DNA from: Geodermatophilus bullaregiensis | GTDB taxonomy: Bacteria > Actinomycetota > Actinomycetes > Mycobacteriales > Geodermatophilaceae | DNA length: 64,000 bases | Direction: 5' to 3' | NCBI RefSeq assembly: GCF_016907675.1 | Contig: NZ_JAFBCJ010000001.1 | Span: 2,356,001-2,420,000 of the forward strand | Notes under the pieces: generated by a model | The model's input: only the letters and a program-made list of their open reading frames with translations | What the model was told of the DNA's origin: nothing | Databases searched by the model: none | Made by a program: the position numbers and the translations under genes | In this document: positions 35,385 to 44,767 of the stretch, piece by piece | How the letters are laid out: every line of letters begins with the position of its first letter | How positions within the stretch are numbered: position 1 is the stretch's first letter

Positions 35385-36052
35385 GCGCCGCCCGCCCCGA
35401 CGTCGTCGCGTTCGACGTCAACGAGACGCTGCTCGACCTCGAGCCGGTGCGCGCCGCGCTGGTGGAGCTCGGCCGGCCCGCGCACCTGCTGCCCACCGTC
35501 TTCGGCCGCACGCTGCAGACCGGGTTCGCCGCCACGGTGGCCGGCACCTGGCTGCCCTTCCGCGCCGCGTTCGAGTCCTCGCTGGCCCAGCTCACCGACC
35601 TCGACGACGGCGACCGCGGCCGGGTGGCCGACGCCTTCCTCGACCTCTCGCCGCACCCCGACGTCGAGCCCGCCCTGCGCCGGCTGGTCTCCGCCGGGGT
35701 CCGCGTGGTGACGCTCTCGCACGGCTCGCCCGGGGTGGCCGAGGCGGGCCTGGAGCGCGGCGGGATCACGCCGCTGGTCGAGCGCACGCTGACCAGCGAG
35801 TCGGTGCGGACGTGGAAGCCCTCCCGCGCCGCCTACCTGTGGGCGGCGGGCGCCTGCGGGGTCGCGCCCGGGCGGATGGCGCTGGTGGCCGCGCACGGCT
35901 GGGACGTCCTCGGCGCGGAGCAGGCCGGCCTCACCGGCGCCTGGTTCCCCCGCGCCGAGCGGGTGTACCCGCCGCCCTACCCGGCGCCGGCCGTGGTCGC
36001 CGACGACCTGGCCGGGGCGGTCGAGGCGCTGCTCGCGCTGCCCCCGGCGTGA
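35381..36052 (+). CDS. Haloacid dehalogenase type II-like HAD hydrolase
   Basis: This 223-residue HAD-superfamily protein has the nucleophile motif VVAFDVNETLLD, motif II TLSHGSPGVAEAGLERGG, the lysine segment RTWKPSRAAYLWAA and VAAHGWDVLGAEQAGLTGAWF, matching L-2-haloacid dehalogenase-type enzymes. The Asp nucleophile sits at about residue 12. The family normally has SNG in motif II and this one reads SHG. The GTG start overlaps the DedA stop and its own stop overlaps the next gene. Confidence 0.87.
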   Translation: MSAARPDVVAFDVNETLLDLEPVRAALVELGRPAHLLPTVFGRTLQTGFAATVAGTWLPFRAAFESSLAQLTDLDDGDRGRVADAFLDLSPHPDVEPALRRLVSAGVRVVTLSHGSPGVAEAGLERGGITPLVERTLTSESVRTWKPSRAAYLWAAGACGVAPGRMALVAAHGWDVLGAEQAGLTGAWFPRAERVYPPPYPAPAVVADDLAGAVEALLALPPA

Positions 36053-36702
36053 GGGGACCGACCCTCGTCGACACCCCGCTCGGCCCGGCGGCCGTGCACG
36101 CGGACGGGCCCGCCGACGGCGCCCGCGGCACGCTGGTGCTCGGCCACGGCGCCGGTGGCGGCGTGGCGTCGGCCGACCTGACCGCCGTCACCGCCTCGGC
36201 CTCCGCGGCCGGCTGGCGGGTGCTGCGCGTCGAGCAGCCCTGGCGGGTGGCCGGGAAGCGCATCGCCCCGGCACCACCGCGCCTGGACACCGCGTGGTCG
36301 GCGGTGCTCGACGCGCTGCGACCCGGGCTGTCCCGGCCGCTGGTGCTCGGCGGCCGCAGCGCGGGGGCCCGGGTGGCCTGCCGGACGGCGTCCGCCCAGG
36401 GTGCCGACGGCGTCCTCGCGCTGGCCTTCCCGCTGCACCCGCCGGGCCGCCCGGAGAAGAGCCGCGCCGCGGAGCTGACCGGGGCCGGCGTGCCGCTGGT
36501 CGTGGTGCAGGGGCAGACCGACGGGCACGGCCGGCCCGGGGAGGTCGCCGCCGCGCTCGCCGGGACGGCGACGGCGTCGGTCTCCGCCGTGCCGGGCGAC
36601 CACTCGCTGCTGCGGGCCCCCGAGCTGGTGGCCGCGGCGGCGCTGTCGTGGCTGGCGGCCGAGCCGTGGCGGGGTCGATCATCGGGTCGTCGCCGGTCCT
36701 GA
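36049..36702 (+). CDS. Alpha/beta hydrolase (KANL3/Tex30-like)
   Basis: This 217-residue protein belongs to a small alpha/beta hydrolase family: TLVLGHGAGGGVASADLTAVTAS (oxyanion loop), nucleophile elbow LVLGGRSAGARVACR, FPLHPPGRPEKSR and a final PGDHSLLR with the catalytic histidine. Substrates for this group are not known. The GTG overlaps the dehalogenase stop, so DedA, HAD and hydrolase form one unit. The last codons run into the left arm of the inverted repeat that follows. Confidence 0.82.
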   Translation: MRGPTLVDTPLGPAAVHADGPADGARGTLVLGHGAGGGVASADLTAVTASASAAGWRVLRVEQPWRVAGKRIAPAPPRLDTAWSAVLDALRPGLSRPLVLGGRSAGARVACRTASAQGADGVLALAFPLHPPGRPEKSRAAELTGAGVPLVVVQGQTDGHGRPGEVAAALAGTATASVSAVPGDHSLLRAPELVAAAALSWLAAEPWRGRSSGRRRS

Positions 36703-36745
36703 CGGCGTGTCGGCGCGTGTCAGCGGCCACGACCCGATGATCGAC
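36674..36745. terminator. 17-bp perfect inverted repeat between convergent genes
   Basis: GTCGATCATCGGGTCGT (36674-36690) and its exact complement (36729-36745) enclose a smaller CGCCG/CGGCG hairpin. The left arm lies inside the 3' end of the alpha/beta hydrolase gene, whose stop is in the loop. The coxG gene ends 13 bases beyond the right arm. This looks like a bidirectional terminator. Confidence 0.6.
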
Positions 36746-36757
36746 TCCAGGAGGACC

Positions 36758-37798
36758 TCAGCGGCGGCGCCGCCGGACGACCAGCGTGATCAGCAGCAGC
36801 AGCGCGGCCAGCCCGGCCGCAGGTGCGGCGAAGCGGGCCATCGCCGCACCACCGGCCACCTCGAGCAGGTCGATCGGCTCGGGCTCCTCGGCCGGCTGCT
36901 GCACCGGCCGCGGGGTGCTGCGCGGCGGCGCGCCCGTGGCCGGGCGGGTCGGCGGCGCCGAGGGCCCGGACGGCGGGGTGCTCGGCGCGCCACCGACGGG
37001 CGTGACCGGCGTCGTGTCGCTCGCCGCCGGGGCGGTGCCGGCGGCGGCCTGGGCGGCGTCGCCCACGGCCGGGACCGGAGCGGTGTCGGTGGCGCCCACC
37101 GCAGCGATCGAGACGGTGTCGGTCGGCCCGGCCGCGGCGGCGGCCGTCTTCCCCGTGGCCTCGTCGGTCGCCGACGCCGCGGCCTCCCTCGCCGCGGTCC
37201 CGGCCCTGCGCACGGCCTCGGCGGCGGCGTTGTCGCCCGGCGTCTGCTCGACGGAGGCGGCGACCTCCTCGGCGACGCCGGTGGCGGTCGCCGTGACCGA
37301 GCCGGGGGCGTCGGCCCGCGCGGCGTCGGCCCGCGCGGCGTCGCCCTGCGCGTCGCCCTCGCCCAGCTGGGCGGCGAGCTTGTCGGCGAACTGGCCGAGC
37401 AGCTTGTTGCCCACGTCGGTCATGACGCCGCGGCCGAACTGGGCCGGGCGGCCGGTGATGTTGAGGTCGGTGAGGACGTCGACCCGCGTGGTGTCCCCCT
37501 CGCCCTTGAGCTGCGCGGTGATGAGCGCGGCCGCGGTGCCGTTGCCGCGCTGGTCCTTGCCGCGGCCGTCGATGACGGCGCGGTGGGCGGCCTCGTCCTT
37601 CTCCACGAAGGACGCCTTGCCCTGGTAGGTCAGGTTGATCGGGCCGAGCTTGACCTTGACCCGGCCGGTGAAGGAGTCACCCTCGACCGAGTCCAGCGCC
37701 GCGCCGGGCATGCACGGGGCGATCCGCTCGATGTCGAGGAGCACCCGCCAGGCCTCGTCGACGGGCACGGGGACGGTGAACGAGTTCTCCAGCTGCAC
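36758..37798 (-). CDS. coxG: CoxG-like SRPBCC protein with alanine-rich linker and C-terminal membrane anchor
   Basis: This 346-residue protein begins with a CoxG/SRPBCC domain in about residues 1-150 (QLENSFTVPVPVDEAWRVLLDIERIAPCMPGA, KVKLGPINLTYQGKASF, RGVMTDVGNKLLGQFADKLAAQL). About 160 Ala/Thr/Pro-rich residues follow, then one membrane helix (ARFAAPAAGLAALLLLITLVV) and a terminal Arg cluster. CoxG anchors CO dehydrogenase to the membrane and, in mycobacteria, delivers menaquinone to it. GTG follows GGAGG. It is the last gene of coxS-L-M-G, separated from coxM by a hairpin. Confidence 0.87.
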   Translation of the reverse strand: MQLENSFTVPVPVDEAWRVLLDIERIAPCMPGAALDSVEGDSFTGRVKVKLGPINLTYQGKASFVEKDEAAHRAVIDGRGKDQRGNGTAAALITAQLKGEGDTTRVDVLTDLNITGRPAQFGRGVMTDVGNKLLGQFADKLAAQLGEGDAQGDAARADAARADAPGSVTATATGVAEEVAASVEQTPGDNAAAEAVRRAGTAAREAAASATDEATGKTAAAAAGPTDTVSIAAVGATDTAPVPAVGDAAQAAAGTAPAASDTTPVTPVGGAPSTPPSGPSAPPTRPATGAPPRSTPRPVQQPAEEPEPIDLLEVAGGAAMARFAAPAAGLAALLLLITLVVRRRRR

Positions 37799-37932
37799 GG
37801 TGCGACCTCCGGGGTGGGATGGCGCCTCGGCCGGTCTGCCCCGGGGGACGGGCCGGCCGAGGGAGGGACGGGCGGTGCCGGGCGCGGCCCCGTCCAGGAC
37901 ACCGCCCCGAGCCTGGTGACGTACTGGAACGG

Positions 37933-37980
37933 CCCCCTCGCCCCCCAGCACGGGCTCGCGGGTGTCGGGGGGCGAGGGGG
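37933..37980 (-). terminator. Strong GC hairpin between coxM and coxG
   Basis: The arms CCCCCTCGCCCCCC (37933-37946) and GGGGGGCGAGGGGG (37967-37980) are perfectly complementary. The hairpin follows the coxM stop by 12 bases on the transcribed strand and precedes coxG by about 135 bases. It could attenuate coxG or protect the coxSLM message end. Confidence 0.6.
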
Positions 37981-37992
37981 TCCTCCGTCAAG

Positions 37993-38850
37993 CTACAACC
38001 CGGCGGCGGCGCTGACCGCCCGGCGGGTCAGCACCTGCGCGAGGTGCTCGCGGTAGTCGGCCTGGGCGTTGAGGTCGCTGCTCGGGCTGGTGCCCTCCGC
38101 GGCCGACCGCGCCGCGGCCGCGATCGCGTCGGCCGTCGCGGGAGCCCCGGCGAGGGCGGCCTCGGTGGCCGATGCGCGCAGCGGCGTCGGGCCCATGTTG
38201 GTCAGCCCGATCCGCGCCTCGGCGATGTGCCCGTCCTCCCGCCGGACGGCGGCCGCGATGGCGACGATCGACCAGGCCTGCGCCACGCGGTTGAACTTCT
38301 CGTAGCGCACCCCCCAGTCGCCGGCGAGCTTGGGCACCCGGATCTCGACCAGGATCTCCCCCTCGTCGAGGGAGGTCGTGAGGTAGTCGACGAAGAACTC
38401 CGACGCGGGCACCGTGCGCCGCCCGGACGGGCCCGCGACGACCATCTCGGCGTCGAGCGCCAGGGCCACCGCCGCCAGGTCGCCGGCGGGGTCGGCGTGG
38501 GCGAGCGCCCCGCCGAAGGTGCCGCGCCGGCGGGTCTGCCGGTCGGCCACCGTCTCGGTCGCCTCGGCGAGGAGCCTGGCGTACTGCGCGATCAGCGGGT
38601 CGGCGATCACCTCGGCGTGCGTGGTCATCGCGCCGATGACCAGGTGGTCGCCCTCCTCCCGCACGCCCTTGAGCTCGGCGATGCCGCCGAGGTCGACGAC
38701 CGTCTCGGGCGCCGCCAGCCGCAGCCGCATGACCGGGATCAGCGACTGGCCACCGGCCATGATCTTGACGTCCTCGCCGCCGGCGGCGACCGCCGCCAGC
38801 GCCTCGTCGACCGTGGTCGGCCGGACGTAGTCGAACGGTGCGGGGATCAC
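37993..38850 (-). CDS. coxM: CO dehydrogenase-like FAD-binding subunit (CoxM)
   Basis: This 285-residue flavoprotein subunit passes electrons from the Fe-S subunit to quinone or another acceptor. The FAD-binding motifs AGGQSLIPVMRLRL (near residue 32) and TFGGALAHADPAGDL (near 110) match CoxM/CutM. RRTVPASEFFVDYLTTSLDEGEILVEI is also typical. The GTG start overlaps the coxL stop (GTGA). It would form the alpha2-beta2-gamma2 complex with the adjacent CoxL and CoxS. Confidence 0.92.
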   Translation of the reverse strand: MIPAPFDYVRPTTVDEALAAVAAGGEDVKIMAGGQSLIPVMRLRLAAPETVVDLGGIAELKGVREEGDHLVIGAMTTHAEVIADPLIAQYARLLAEATETVADRQTRRRGTFGGALAHADPAGDLAAVALALDAEMVVAGPSGRRTVPASEFFVDYLTTSLDEGEILVEIRVPKLAGDWGVRYEKFNRVAQAWSIVAIAAAVRREDGHIAEARIGLTNMGPTPLRASATEAALAGAPATADAIAAAARSAAEGTSPSSDLNAQADYREHLAQVLTRRAVSAAAGL

Positions 38851-41345
38851 CGGTCACCTCCCAGGGACGAAGCAGGGGTCGAGACACCGGCGGTGGTCTC
38901 GGTCTGGGCGCCGCCGTAGGCGTTGGACCCGGCCGTGGCCCGGTCCCCGCCGTCGCCGCCCTGGTGGATCGCCCGCCAGACCCGCTCGGGCGTCAGCGGC
39001 ATGCGGATGTCGCGCACCCCGAGGTGCCGGACGGCGTCGAGCGCGGCGTTCACCACCGCCGGCGTGCTGGCGATGCAGCCGGCCTCCCCGACGCCCTTGG
39101 CGCCGATCGGGTTGCCCGGTGCCACGTGCACGGTGTTGCCCGTGTCGAAGTGCGGCAGGTCGGCGGCCGAGGGCACCAGGTAGTCGACGAAGGTGCCGGT
39201 GGTGAGGTTGCCGTCGGCGTCGTAGACCGCCTCCTCGTACAGCGCCTGCGCGATGCCCTGCGCCAGCCCGCCGTGGACCTGGCCCTCGACGATGAGCGGG
39301 TTGACGATCGTGCCGACGTCGTCGACGCAGGCGTACTTGCGGATCTTGACGAACCCGGTGTCGGTGTCGACCTCCATGGCGCAGACGTGCGTCCCGTGGG
39401 GGAAGGAAAAGTTCACCGGGTCGAAGGTCGCGTCGGCGTCGATCGAGGGCTCGACGTCCTCCGGGTAGTCGTGCGCGGCGAAGACCGCGAGCGCGACCTC
39501 CTGGATGCTCATGCCCGTCCCCGGGGTCCCGCGGACGCTGAAGCGGCCGCCGGTGAAGTCGAGGTCGTCCTCGCTGGCCTCGAGCAGGTGCGCGGCGACC
39601 TTGCGGGCCTTGGCGATCACCTTGTCGGCGGCCTTGACCACCGCGGTGCCGCCGACGACCAGCGAGCGCGAGCCGTAGGTGTCCAGGCCCCGCGTGGCGA
39701 TCGCGGTGTCGCCGTGCAGCACCTCGACGTCCTCGAAGGGGACGCCGAGCGAGTCGGCGACCAGCTGGCTCCACGCCGTCTCGTGGCCCTGGCCGTGCGG
39801 CGTCGAGCCGGTGACGACCTCGACCTTGCCGGTGGGCAGCATGCGGATGGAGGCGTGCTCCCAGCCGCCGGCGCCGAAGGACAGCGAGCCGAGCACCCGG
39901 GAGGGGGCCAGGCCGCACATCTCGGTGAAGGTGGAGAAGCCGATGCCCAGCTGCACGGGATCGCCCGACTCCCGCCGGCGGCGCTGCTCCTCGCGCAGCT
40001 CGTCGTAGCCCACCAGCTCGAGGGCCTGCTGCGTCGCGGTGTCGTAGTCGCCGCTGTCGTACTCCAGGCCCGCCACCGTGGTGAAGGGGAACTCCTGGGA
40101 CTGGATCCAGTTCTTCCGGCGCAGCTCGAGCGGGTCCATACCGAGCTCGACGGCGAGCTCGTCCATGATCCGCTCGACGGCGAAGGTCGCCTCGGGCCGG
40201 CCGGCGCCGCGGTAGGCGTCGGTGGGCACCTTGGTGGTGAAGACGCCGTCGCACTCGAAGCGGTAGGCCGGGAACTTGTAGATGCCCGGGAACATGAAGG
40301 CACCCAGGGCCGGGACGCCGGGGGTGATCAGCCGCAGGTAGGCGCCCATGTCGGCGAGCAGCCGCACGCGCAGGCCCTTGACGTTGCCCTCGCGGTCGGC
40401 GGCGACGTCGATGAACTGGATCTGGTCGCGGCCGTGGTGGGCGGTCATGAGCGACTCGCTGCGGGTCTCGGTCCACTTGACCGGCTTGCCGAGGCGGCGC
40501 GCGATCAGGAGGGCGAGGATCTCCTCGGGGTTGACCTGCAGCTTGCCGCCGAAGCCGCCGCCGACGTCGGGCGCGATGACCCGCAGCTTGTGCTCCGGCA
40601 CGCCGGTGACCGAGGCGAGCATGACGCGCAGGATGTGCGGCACCTGGGTGGCCGACCACATCGTATAGTTGTCGCCCTGCGGCTGGACGACGACCGAGCG
40701 CGGCTCCATGAACGCCGGGATCAGCCGCTGGTTGACGAACCGCCGGCTGACCACGACCTCGGCGTCGGCGAAGGCCTGCTCGGTGTCGGTGCCGGTCCCG
40801 GCCTCGCCCGCGTCGAAGACGAAGTGGTAGCTGGTGTTGGTGCCGATCGAGGAGTGCACGAGGTCGGCGCCCTCGCGGACGGCCTCCTCCATGTCGAGCA
40901 CCGGCGGCAGCAGGTCGTAGTCGACGTCGACGAGCTCGACGGCGTCGGCGGCGGCGGTGCGCGAGCGGCCGACGATGACCGCCACGGCCTCGCCCACGTG
41001 GTTGACCTGGTCGACGGCGATCGACGGGTGGCCGGGGTTGACCATGTCCGGCGTCACCGGCCAGGCGCAGGGGATGGAGCCCTGCTCGTCGGCGAGGTCC
41101 CGACCGGTGAGGACGGCGACGACGCCGGGGGCCTCGGCGGCCGCGGAGACGTCGATGGCGGTGATGCGGGCGTGCGCGACGGGGCTGCGCACGACGGACA
41201 GGTGCAGCATCCCGGGCAGGACCATGTTGTCGGTCCAGGTGGTGCGCCCGGTGATGAGGCGGGCGTCCTCCTTGCGGCGGCGCGCCTTGCCGATCTCCTT
41301 CTCCGGCGCGGTGGCCTGGGTGGCCGGGTCCTCGGTGACCGTCAT
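38847..41345 (-). CDS. coxL: CO dehydrogenase-like molybdopterin large subunit, form II
   Basis: This 832-residue molybdenum subunit has the xanthine oxidase-family fold. The active-site loop reads [14 protein letters not shown], the form II signature (AYRGAGR), not the AYxCSFR of true form I carbon monoxide dehydrogenase. The N-terminal hammerhead region ([20 protein letters not shown]) and [14 protein letters not shown] molybdopterin loops are intact. Form II enzymes are often of unknown substrate, acting on aldehydes, N-heterocycles or CO poorly. ATG overlaps the coxS stop. The gene is central to the coxSLMG operon. Confidence 0.92.
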   Translation of the reverse strand: MTVTEDPATQATAPEKEIGKARRRKEDARLITGRTTWTDNMVLPGMLHLSVVRSPVAHARITAIDVSAAAEAPGVVAVLTGRDLADEQGSIPCAWPVTPDMVNPGHPSIAVDQVNHVGEAVAVIVGRSRTAAADAVELVDVDYDLLPPVLDMEEAVREGADLVHSSIGTNTSYHFVFDAGEAGTGTDTEQAFADAEVVVSRRFVNQRLIPAFMEPRSVVVQPQGDNYTMWSATQVPHILRVMLASVTGVPEHKLRVIAPDVGGGFGGKLQVNPEEILALLIARRLGKPVKWTETRSESLMTAHHGRDQIQFIDVAADREGNVKGLRVRLLADMGAYLRLITPGVPALGAFMFPGIYKFPAYRFECDGVFTTKVPTDAYRGAGRPEATFAVERIMDELAVELGMDPLELRRKNWIQSQEFPFTTVAGLEYDSGDYDTATQQALELVGYDELREEQRRRRESGDPVQLGIGFSTFTEMCGLAPSRVLGSLSFGAGGWEHASIRMLPTGKVEVVTGSTPHGQGHETAWSQLVADSLGVPFEDVEVLHGDTAIATRGLDTYGSRSLVVGGTAVVKAADKVIAKARKVAAHLLEASEDDLDFTGGRFSVRGTPGTGMSIQEVALAVFAAHDYPEDVEPSIDADATFDPVNFSFPHGTHVCAMEVDTDTGFVKIRKYACVDDVGTIVNPLIVEGQVHGGLAQGIAQALYEEAVYDADGNLTTGTFVDYLVPSAADLPHFDTGNTVHVAPGNPIGAKGVGEAGCIASTPAVVNAALDAVRHLGVRDIRMPLTPERVWRAIHQGGDGGDRATAGSNAYGGAQTETTAGVSTPASSLGGDR

Positions 41346-41854
41346 GCCTGTGCTCCCAGCGTGTCCGTGGTGGCGGCGCCCGACATCTCACCGGCGGCCT
41401 GCTGGACCGCCCGGACGATGTTCTGGTAGCCGGTGCAGCGGCAGAGGTTGCCCTCGATGCCCTCGCGGATCTCGCTCTCGCTCGGGTTCGGGTTCTCGTT
41501 GAGCAGGTCGATCGAGGCCATGATCATCCCCGGCGTGCAGTAGCCGCACTGCAGGCCGTGCATCTCGTGGAAGGCCTTCTGGACCGGGTGCAGCGCGGCG
41601 CCGGGAGCTCCCTGCCCGGCGAGGCCCTCGATGGTGGTGACCTCCGCGCCGTCGGCCTGGACGGCCAGCACGGTGCAGGACTTCACGGCCTGCCCGTCGA
41701 GGTGGACGGTGCAGGCGCCGCAGTTGCTGGTGTCGCAGCCGACGACGGTGCCGACCTTGCCCAGCTGCTCGCGCAGGTGGTGGACCAGCAGCGTCCGGGG
41801 TTCGACGTCGTCGGTGTAGGTCACGCCGTCGACCCGCATGCTGACCTGTGTCAT
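41342..41854 (-). CDS. coxS: CO dehydrogenase-like [2Fe-2S] small subunit (CoxS)
   Basis: This 170-residue protein carries two [2Fe-2S] clusters. The plant-type ferredoxin half has [17 protein letters not shown] and the C-terminal half has [10 protein letters not shown] and [10 protein letters not shown], all expected cysteines present. It starts at ATG 41854 after CGGAGG; an upstream extension lacks conservation. It leads the coxS-L-M-G operon, which would be controlled from the 228-base region upstream containing two 14-bp palindromes and an IdeR-like sequence. Confidence 0.93.
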   Translation of the reverse strand: MTQVSMRVDGVTYTDDVEPRTLLVHHLREQLGKVGTVVGCDTSNCGACTVHLDGQAVKSCTVLAVQADGAEVTTIEGLAGQGAPGAALHPVQKAFHEMHGLQCGYCTPGMIMASIDLLNENPNPSESEIREGIEGNLCRCTGYQNIVRAVQQAAGEMSGAATTDTLGAQA

Positions 41855-41935
41855 GGATCCTCCGCTCCGTTGCAGGGGGCTGACGCGCCCGGCGTGCGGG
41901 CGCTCTCGGGCGGAGTCTGTCAACGCGGGAGTGAC

Positions 41936-42054
41936 TTAGGCCACGCTTACCTCTGACGACCCCACCTCGGGACCCGCAGGTGCGGGCAGTGATCGGGACG
42001 GACTCCCGCAGGTGCGGGCCGGTCACTCGGGTCCCGGGCCGCAGACCCGAGGTT
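41936..42054 (-). promoter_or_regulatory. Regulatory region upstream of coxS with repeated palindromes
   Basis: CCCGCAGGTGCGGG occurs twice as a perfect 14-base palindrome (41973-41986 and 42005-42018), three helical turns apart. An outer ACCTCGGG/CCCGAGGT pair frames them. A TTAGG-N6-ACCT-like sequence (41936-41954) matches an IdeR box at 13 of 19 positions. A TTGACA (minus strand, 41921-41926 region) could be a -35. The palindromes could be operators for the GAF regulator or another dimeric factor. Confidence 0.5.
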
Positions 42055-42082
42055 GCAGCGTCGTTGCAGCGCCCCGGCGCGG

Positions 42083-43309
42083 TCAGGCGGCCGGGACCGC
42101 CCGCTGCTCCCGCCGCCGCAGTGCCGCCGAGGCGGCCAGCGCGAGCAGCCCGAGGACCGCCAGCACGGCGCCGACCAGGCTCGGGGCGGTGTAGCCGTAC
42201 CCGGCGGCGATGACCACGCCGCCCAGCCAGGCACCGAGCGCGTTGGCCGCGTTGAGCGCGGAGTGGTTGAGTGCGGCGCCGAGCATCTGCGCGTCCCCGG
42301 CCACCTCCATGAGCCGCAGCTGCAGGCAGACGACGAGCACCGAGGCGCTCATCGCCAGCAGGAACACCCCAGCGAACAGCGTGGGGCCGGCCGACGTCGC
42401 CGGGCCGACCAGCAGGAGCAGGACCAGGACGGCGACCATCGCCCCGACCAGGGACCGGAACAGCGCGCGGTCGGCCAGCCGGCCGCCCAGCGCGGTGCCG
42501 GCGAACCCGCCGAGACCGAAGGCCAGCAGCACCCACGGCACCGCGCCCCGCGAGAGCCCGGCGACGTCGGTGGTGATCGGCGCGATGTAGCTGTAGACGG
42601 CGAACATGCCGCCGAACCCGACGGTGGCCACCACCAGCGTGAGCAGCACCTGCGGGCGGCGCAGCGCCCCGAGCTCGGTGCGGATGCCGGCGTCGGGGTG
42701 CCCGGGCGCGCGCGGGACGACGGCGAGCACCGCGGCGACGGTCAGCGCGGCGAGGACGACCACGGCCCAGTAGGCCGACCGCCAGCCGAGGGTCTGGCCC
42801 AGCCAGGTGGCCGCGGGGACGCCGGCGAGGGTGGCCGCGGCCAGCCCGAGCATGACCGAGCCGACCGCCCGCCCGCGCAGCGCCGAGGGCACCAGCGCGG
42901 CGGCGACCAGCGAGGCGACGCCGAAGTAGGCGCCGTGCGGCAGGCCGCTGACGAAGCGGGCCAGCAGCAGCGTCGTCGACCCGGGGGCGAGCGCGCTGAG
43001 CACGTTGCCGGCGAGGAAGGCGGTCATGAGCCCGACGAGCAGCCCGCGGCGCGGCAGGCGGGCCCCGAGCGCGGCGATGACCGGGGCGCCGACGACGACG
43101 CCGAGGGCGTAGGCGGAGATGACGTGGCCCGCGGTGGGGATGTCGACGCCGACGCCGGCCGCGATGTCGGGCAGCAGCCCCATGGTCACGAACTCGGTGG
43201 TGCCGATCGCGAAGCCGCCCAGCGCCAGCGCGACCAGGGCGACCGCCACCCGGGGCGTCCCGAGGGAGGTGGGCCGGGGAGCGGGCGGGGCGGCGGCGCG
43301 GACGGTCAC
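42083..43309 (-). CDS. MFS transporter (DHA1/AraJ-like)
   Basis: This 408-residue protein has twelve predicted membrane segments and the DHA1 start, [30 protein letters not shown], shared with the AraJ/PbuE/NepI group. [19 protein letters not shown] is typical for these drug/nucleoside exporters. The GTG at 43309 is preferred; another GTG six codons upstream is possible. The gene lies between the GAF regulator and the cox operon in the same direction. Substrate unknown. Confidence 0.85.
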   Translation of the reverse strand: MTVRAAAPPAPRPTSLGTPRVAVALVALALGGFAIGTTEFVTMGLLPDIAAGVGVDIPTAGHVISAYALGVVVGAPVIAALGARLPRRGLLVGLMTAFLAGNVLSALAPGSTTLLLARFVSGLPHGAYFGVASLVAAALVPSALRGRAVGSVMLGLAAATLAGVPAATWLGQTLGWRSAYWAVVVLAALTVAAVLAVVPRAPGHPDAGIRTELGALRRPQVLLTLVVATVGFGGMFAVYSYIAPITTDVAGLSRGAVPWVLLAFGLGGFAGTALGGRLADRALFRSLVGAMVAVLVLLLLVGPATSAGPTLFAGVFLLAMSASVLVVCLQLRLMEVAGDAQMLGAALNHSALNAANALGAWLGGVVIAAGYGYTAPSLVGAVLAVLGLLALAASAALRRREQRAVPAA

Positions 43310-43366
43310 GTGGTCGTGCCAAGGCACCGGGGGCGGGGCGCATTCCCGCCCGGGGGGTCGGGCCGC

Positions 43367-44686
43367 TCAGCCGCGCGCCGCACGGCGCAGCGCGAGCAGG
43401 TGGGCGGCGGCCGCGGCGCGGTGCGGCGAGCCGGCCGGCACGACCTCGAGGAGCGCCTGCCACGCGGCGGCGTCGTCGCGGGCCTCCGGCAGGGCGGTCC
43501 AGCGCAGCAGCAGCTCGGGCCGCCGGGCGGCCAAGACGGCGGCGCGCAGCCCGGCGGCGGTCCGGCGCCGGGCGGCGGCCACGCCCGGGGCGCTCGAGCG
43601 GGGCAGGACGGGGCCCGGGTAGCGGTCGAGGGCCGCGGTGACCGCACCGCGGTCGAGCAGCCGGCGCACGGCGTCGAGGTCGGTCTCCAGCGGGCCGAGC
43701 AGCCGGTAGGGCCGCGAGCCGACGAGGTCGGGACCGACCAGGCGGCGCAGCCGGGACAGCTCGGCGCGCACGGTGACCGCGGCGGCCTCGCCGGCGTGGC
43801 ACTCCGCGGCCAGCCGCTCGGCGCTGCGGCCCTCCCCCGCGGCGGCGGCCTCGGCCAGCAGCAGGAGCAGCTCGGAGTGGCGCAGGGAGAGCTCGACCGG
43901 CCCGCCGGCCCGGGTGAGGCGGGCCCGCTCCCGGCCGAGCACCTCCAGCAGCGGCGCGGTCTCGCGCACGGGCGCGGTGCGGACGGGGCGCGCGCCGTCG
44001 CGCCGCTCCTCGCGGTGCAGCCAGCGCAGCTCCGACTCGACGGCGGCGACGGTGGCGCGGACGAGGGTGAGCACGTGCGGGCTGGCCACGTGGTCGCCGC
44101 CGGTGACGTCGATGGCGCCGAGCAGCACGCCGGTGACCGGGTGGTGCACCGGTGCGGCCGAGCAGCTCCACGGCTGCACCGGCCGGCGGTAGTGCTCGCT
44201 GCCGTAGAACTGCACCGGGTGGTCCAGCGCCAGCGCGGTCCCGGGCGCGTTGGTCCCGGCGACGTCCTCCGACCAGCGGGCACCGGGCACGAAGTGCATG
44301 CCCTCGGCCAGCGACCGCAGCCGGCGGTCGCCCTCGACCCAGAGCATCCGGCCGTCGGCGTCGGTGACCGCGACGATCATCCGGTCGGCCTCGGCGTCCT
44401 CCACCAGCAGCCGCCGGATCACCGGCAGCACCGGCGCGAGCGGGTGGGCGGCGCGGTAGGCGGCCAGGTCGTCGTCGAGGAGGTCGACCGGGGGACCCGC
44501 CCCGTCGGGGTCGACCCCGCTGCCGAGGCTGCGCCGCCAGGAGTCCCAGACCACCGCGCGCACGCCGGCCTGCGGCGGTGGCGCGCCGCGGGTCACGAAC
44601 GTCTCGTGGGCGGCCCGCAGGGTGCGGGTCAGGCCGGGCGTCGGCCGCCCGTCGGGCAACGCGAGCCAGGGGCTGACGCCGGTCAC
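43367..44686 (-). CDS. GAF-domain transcriptional regulator (AcoR-like, sigma54-independent)
   Basis: This 439-residue regulator starts with the AcoR-like region: [42 protein letters not shown], then a GAF domain with [36 protein letters not shown] and [21 protein letters not shown]. The sigma54 AAA+ domain of AcoR is absent; instead a C-terminal winged-helix region ([32 protein letters not shown]) follows. Actinobacteria use this type to activate alcohol and aldehyde dehydrogenase genes. GTG at 44686 is the preferred start. It lies between mftF and the MFS/cox genes and may control them. Confidence 0.8.
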   Translation of the reverse strand: MTGVSPWLALPDGRPTPGLTRTLRAAHETFVTRGAPPPQAGVRAVVWDSWRRSLGSGVDPDGAGPPVDLLDDDLAAYRAAHPLAPVLPVIRRLLVEDAEADRMIVAVTDADGRMLWVEGDRRLRSLAEGMHFVPGARWSEDVAGTNAPGTALALDHPVQFYGSEHYRRPVQPWSCSAAPVHHPVTGVLLGAIDVTGGDHVASPHVLTLVRATVAAVESELRWLHREERRDGARPVRTAPVRETAPLLEVLGRERARLTRAGGPVELSLRHSELLLLLAEAAAAGEGRSAERLAAECHAGEAAAVTVRAELSRLRRLVGPDLVGSRPYRLLGPLETDLDAVRRLLDRGAVTAALDRYPGPVLPRSSAPGVAAARRRTAAGLRAAVLAARRPELLLRWTALPEARDDAAAWQALLEVVPAGSPHRAAAAAHLLALRRAARG

Positions 44687-44767
44687 CGCGCGGTCCCGGG
44701 GCTCTGGCTCATGACCAGCCCATGGTGACCCCGATCGCACGGCCGCGCCAGCACGCCGCGGCCCTGG

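Noticed and set aside
38847-41345. Calling the operon a true (form I) carbon monoxide dehydrogenase
   Set aside because: The active-site motif is AYRGAGR rather than AYxCSFR, which marks form II.
38854-41391. Long second frame over coxL
   Set aside because: Arg/Pro-rich shadow frame; the overlapping frame has all molybdenum hydroxylase motifs.
41936-41954. Strong IdeR box upstream of coxS
   Set aside because: Only 13 of 19 consensus positions agree and the central base pattern is broken, so it is kept only as a weak candidate.
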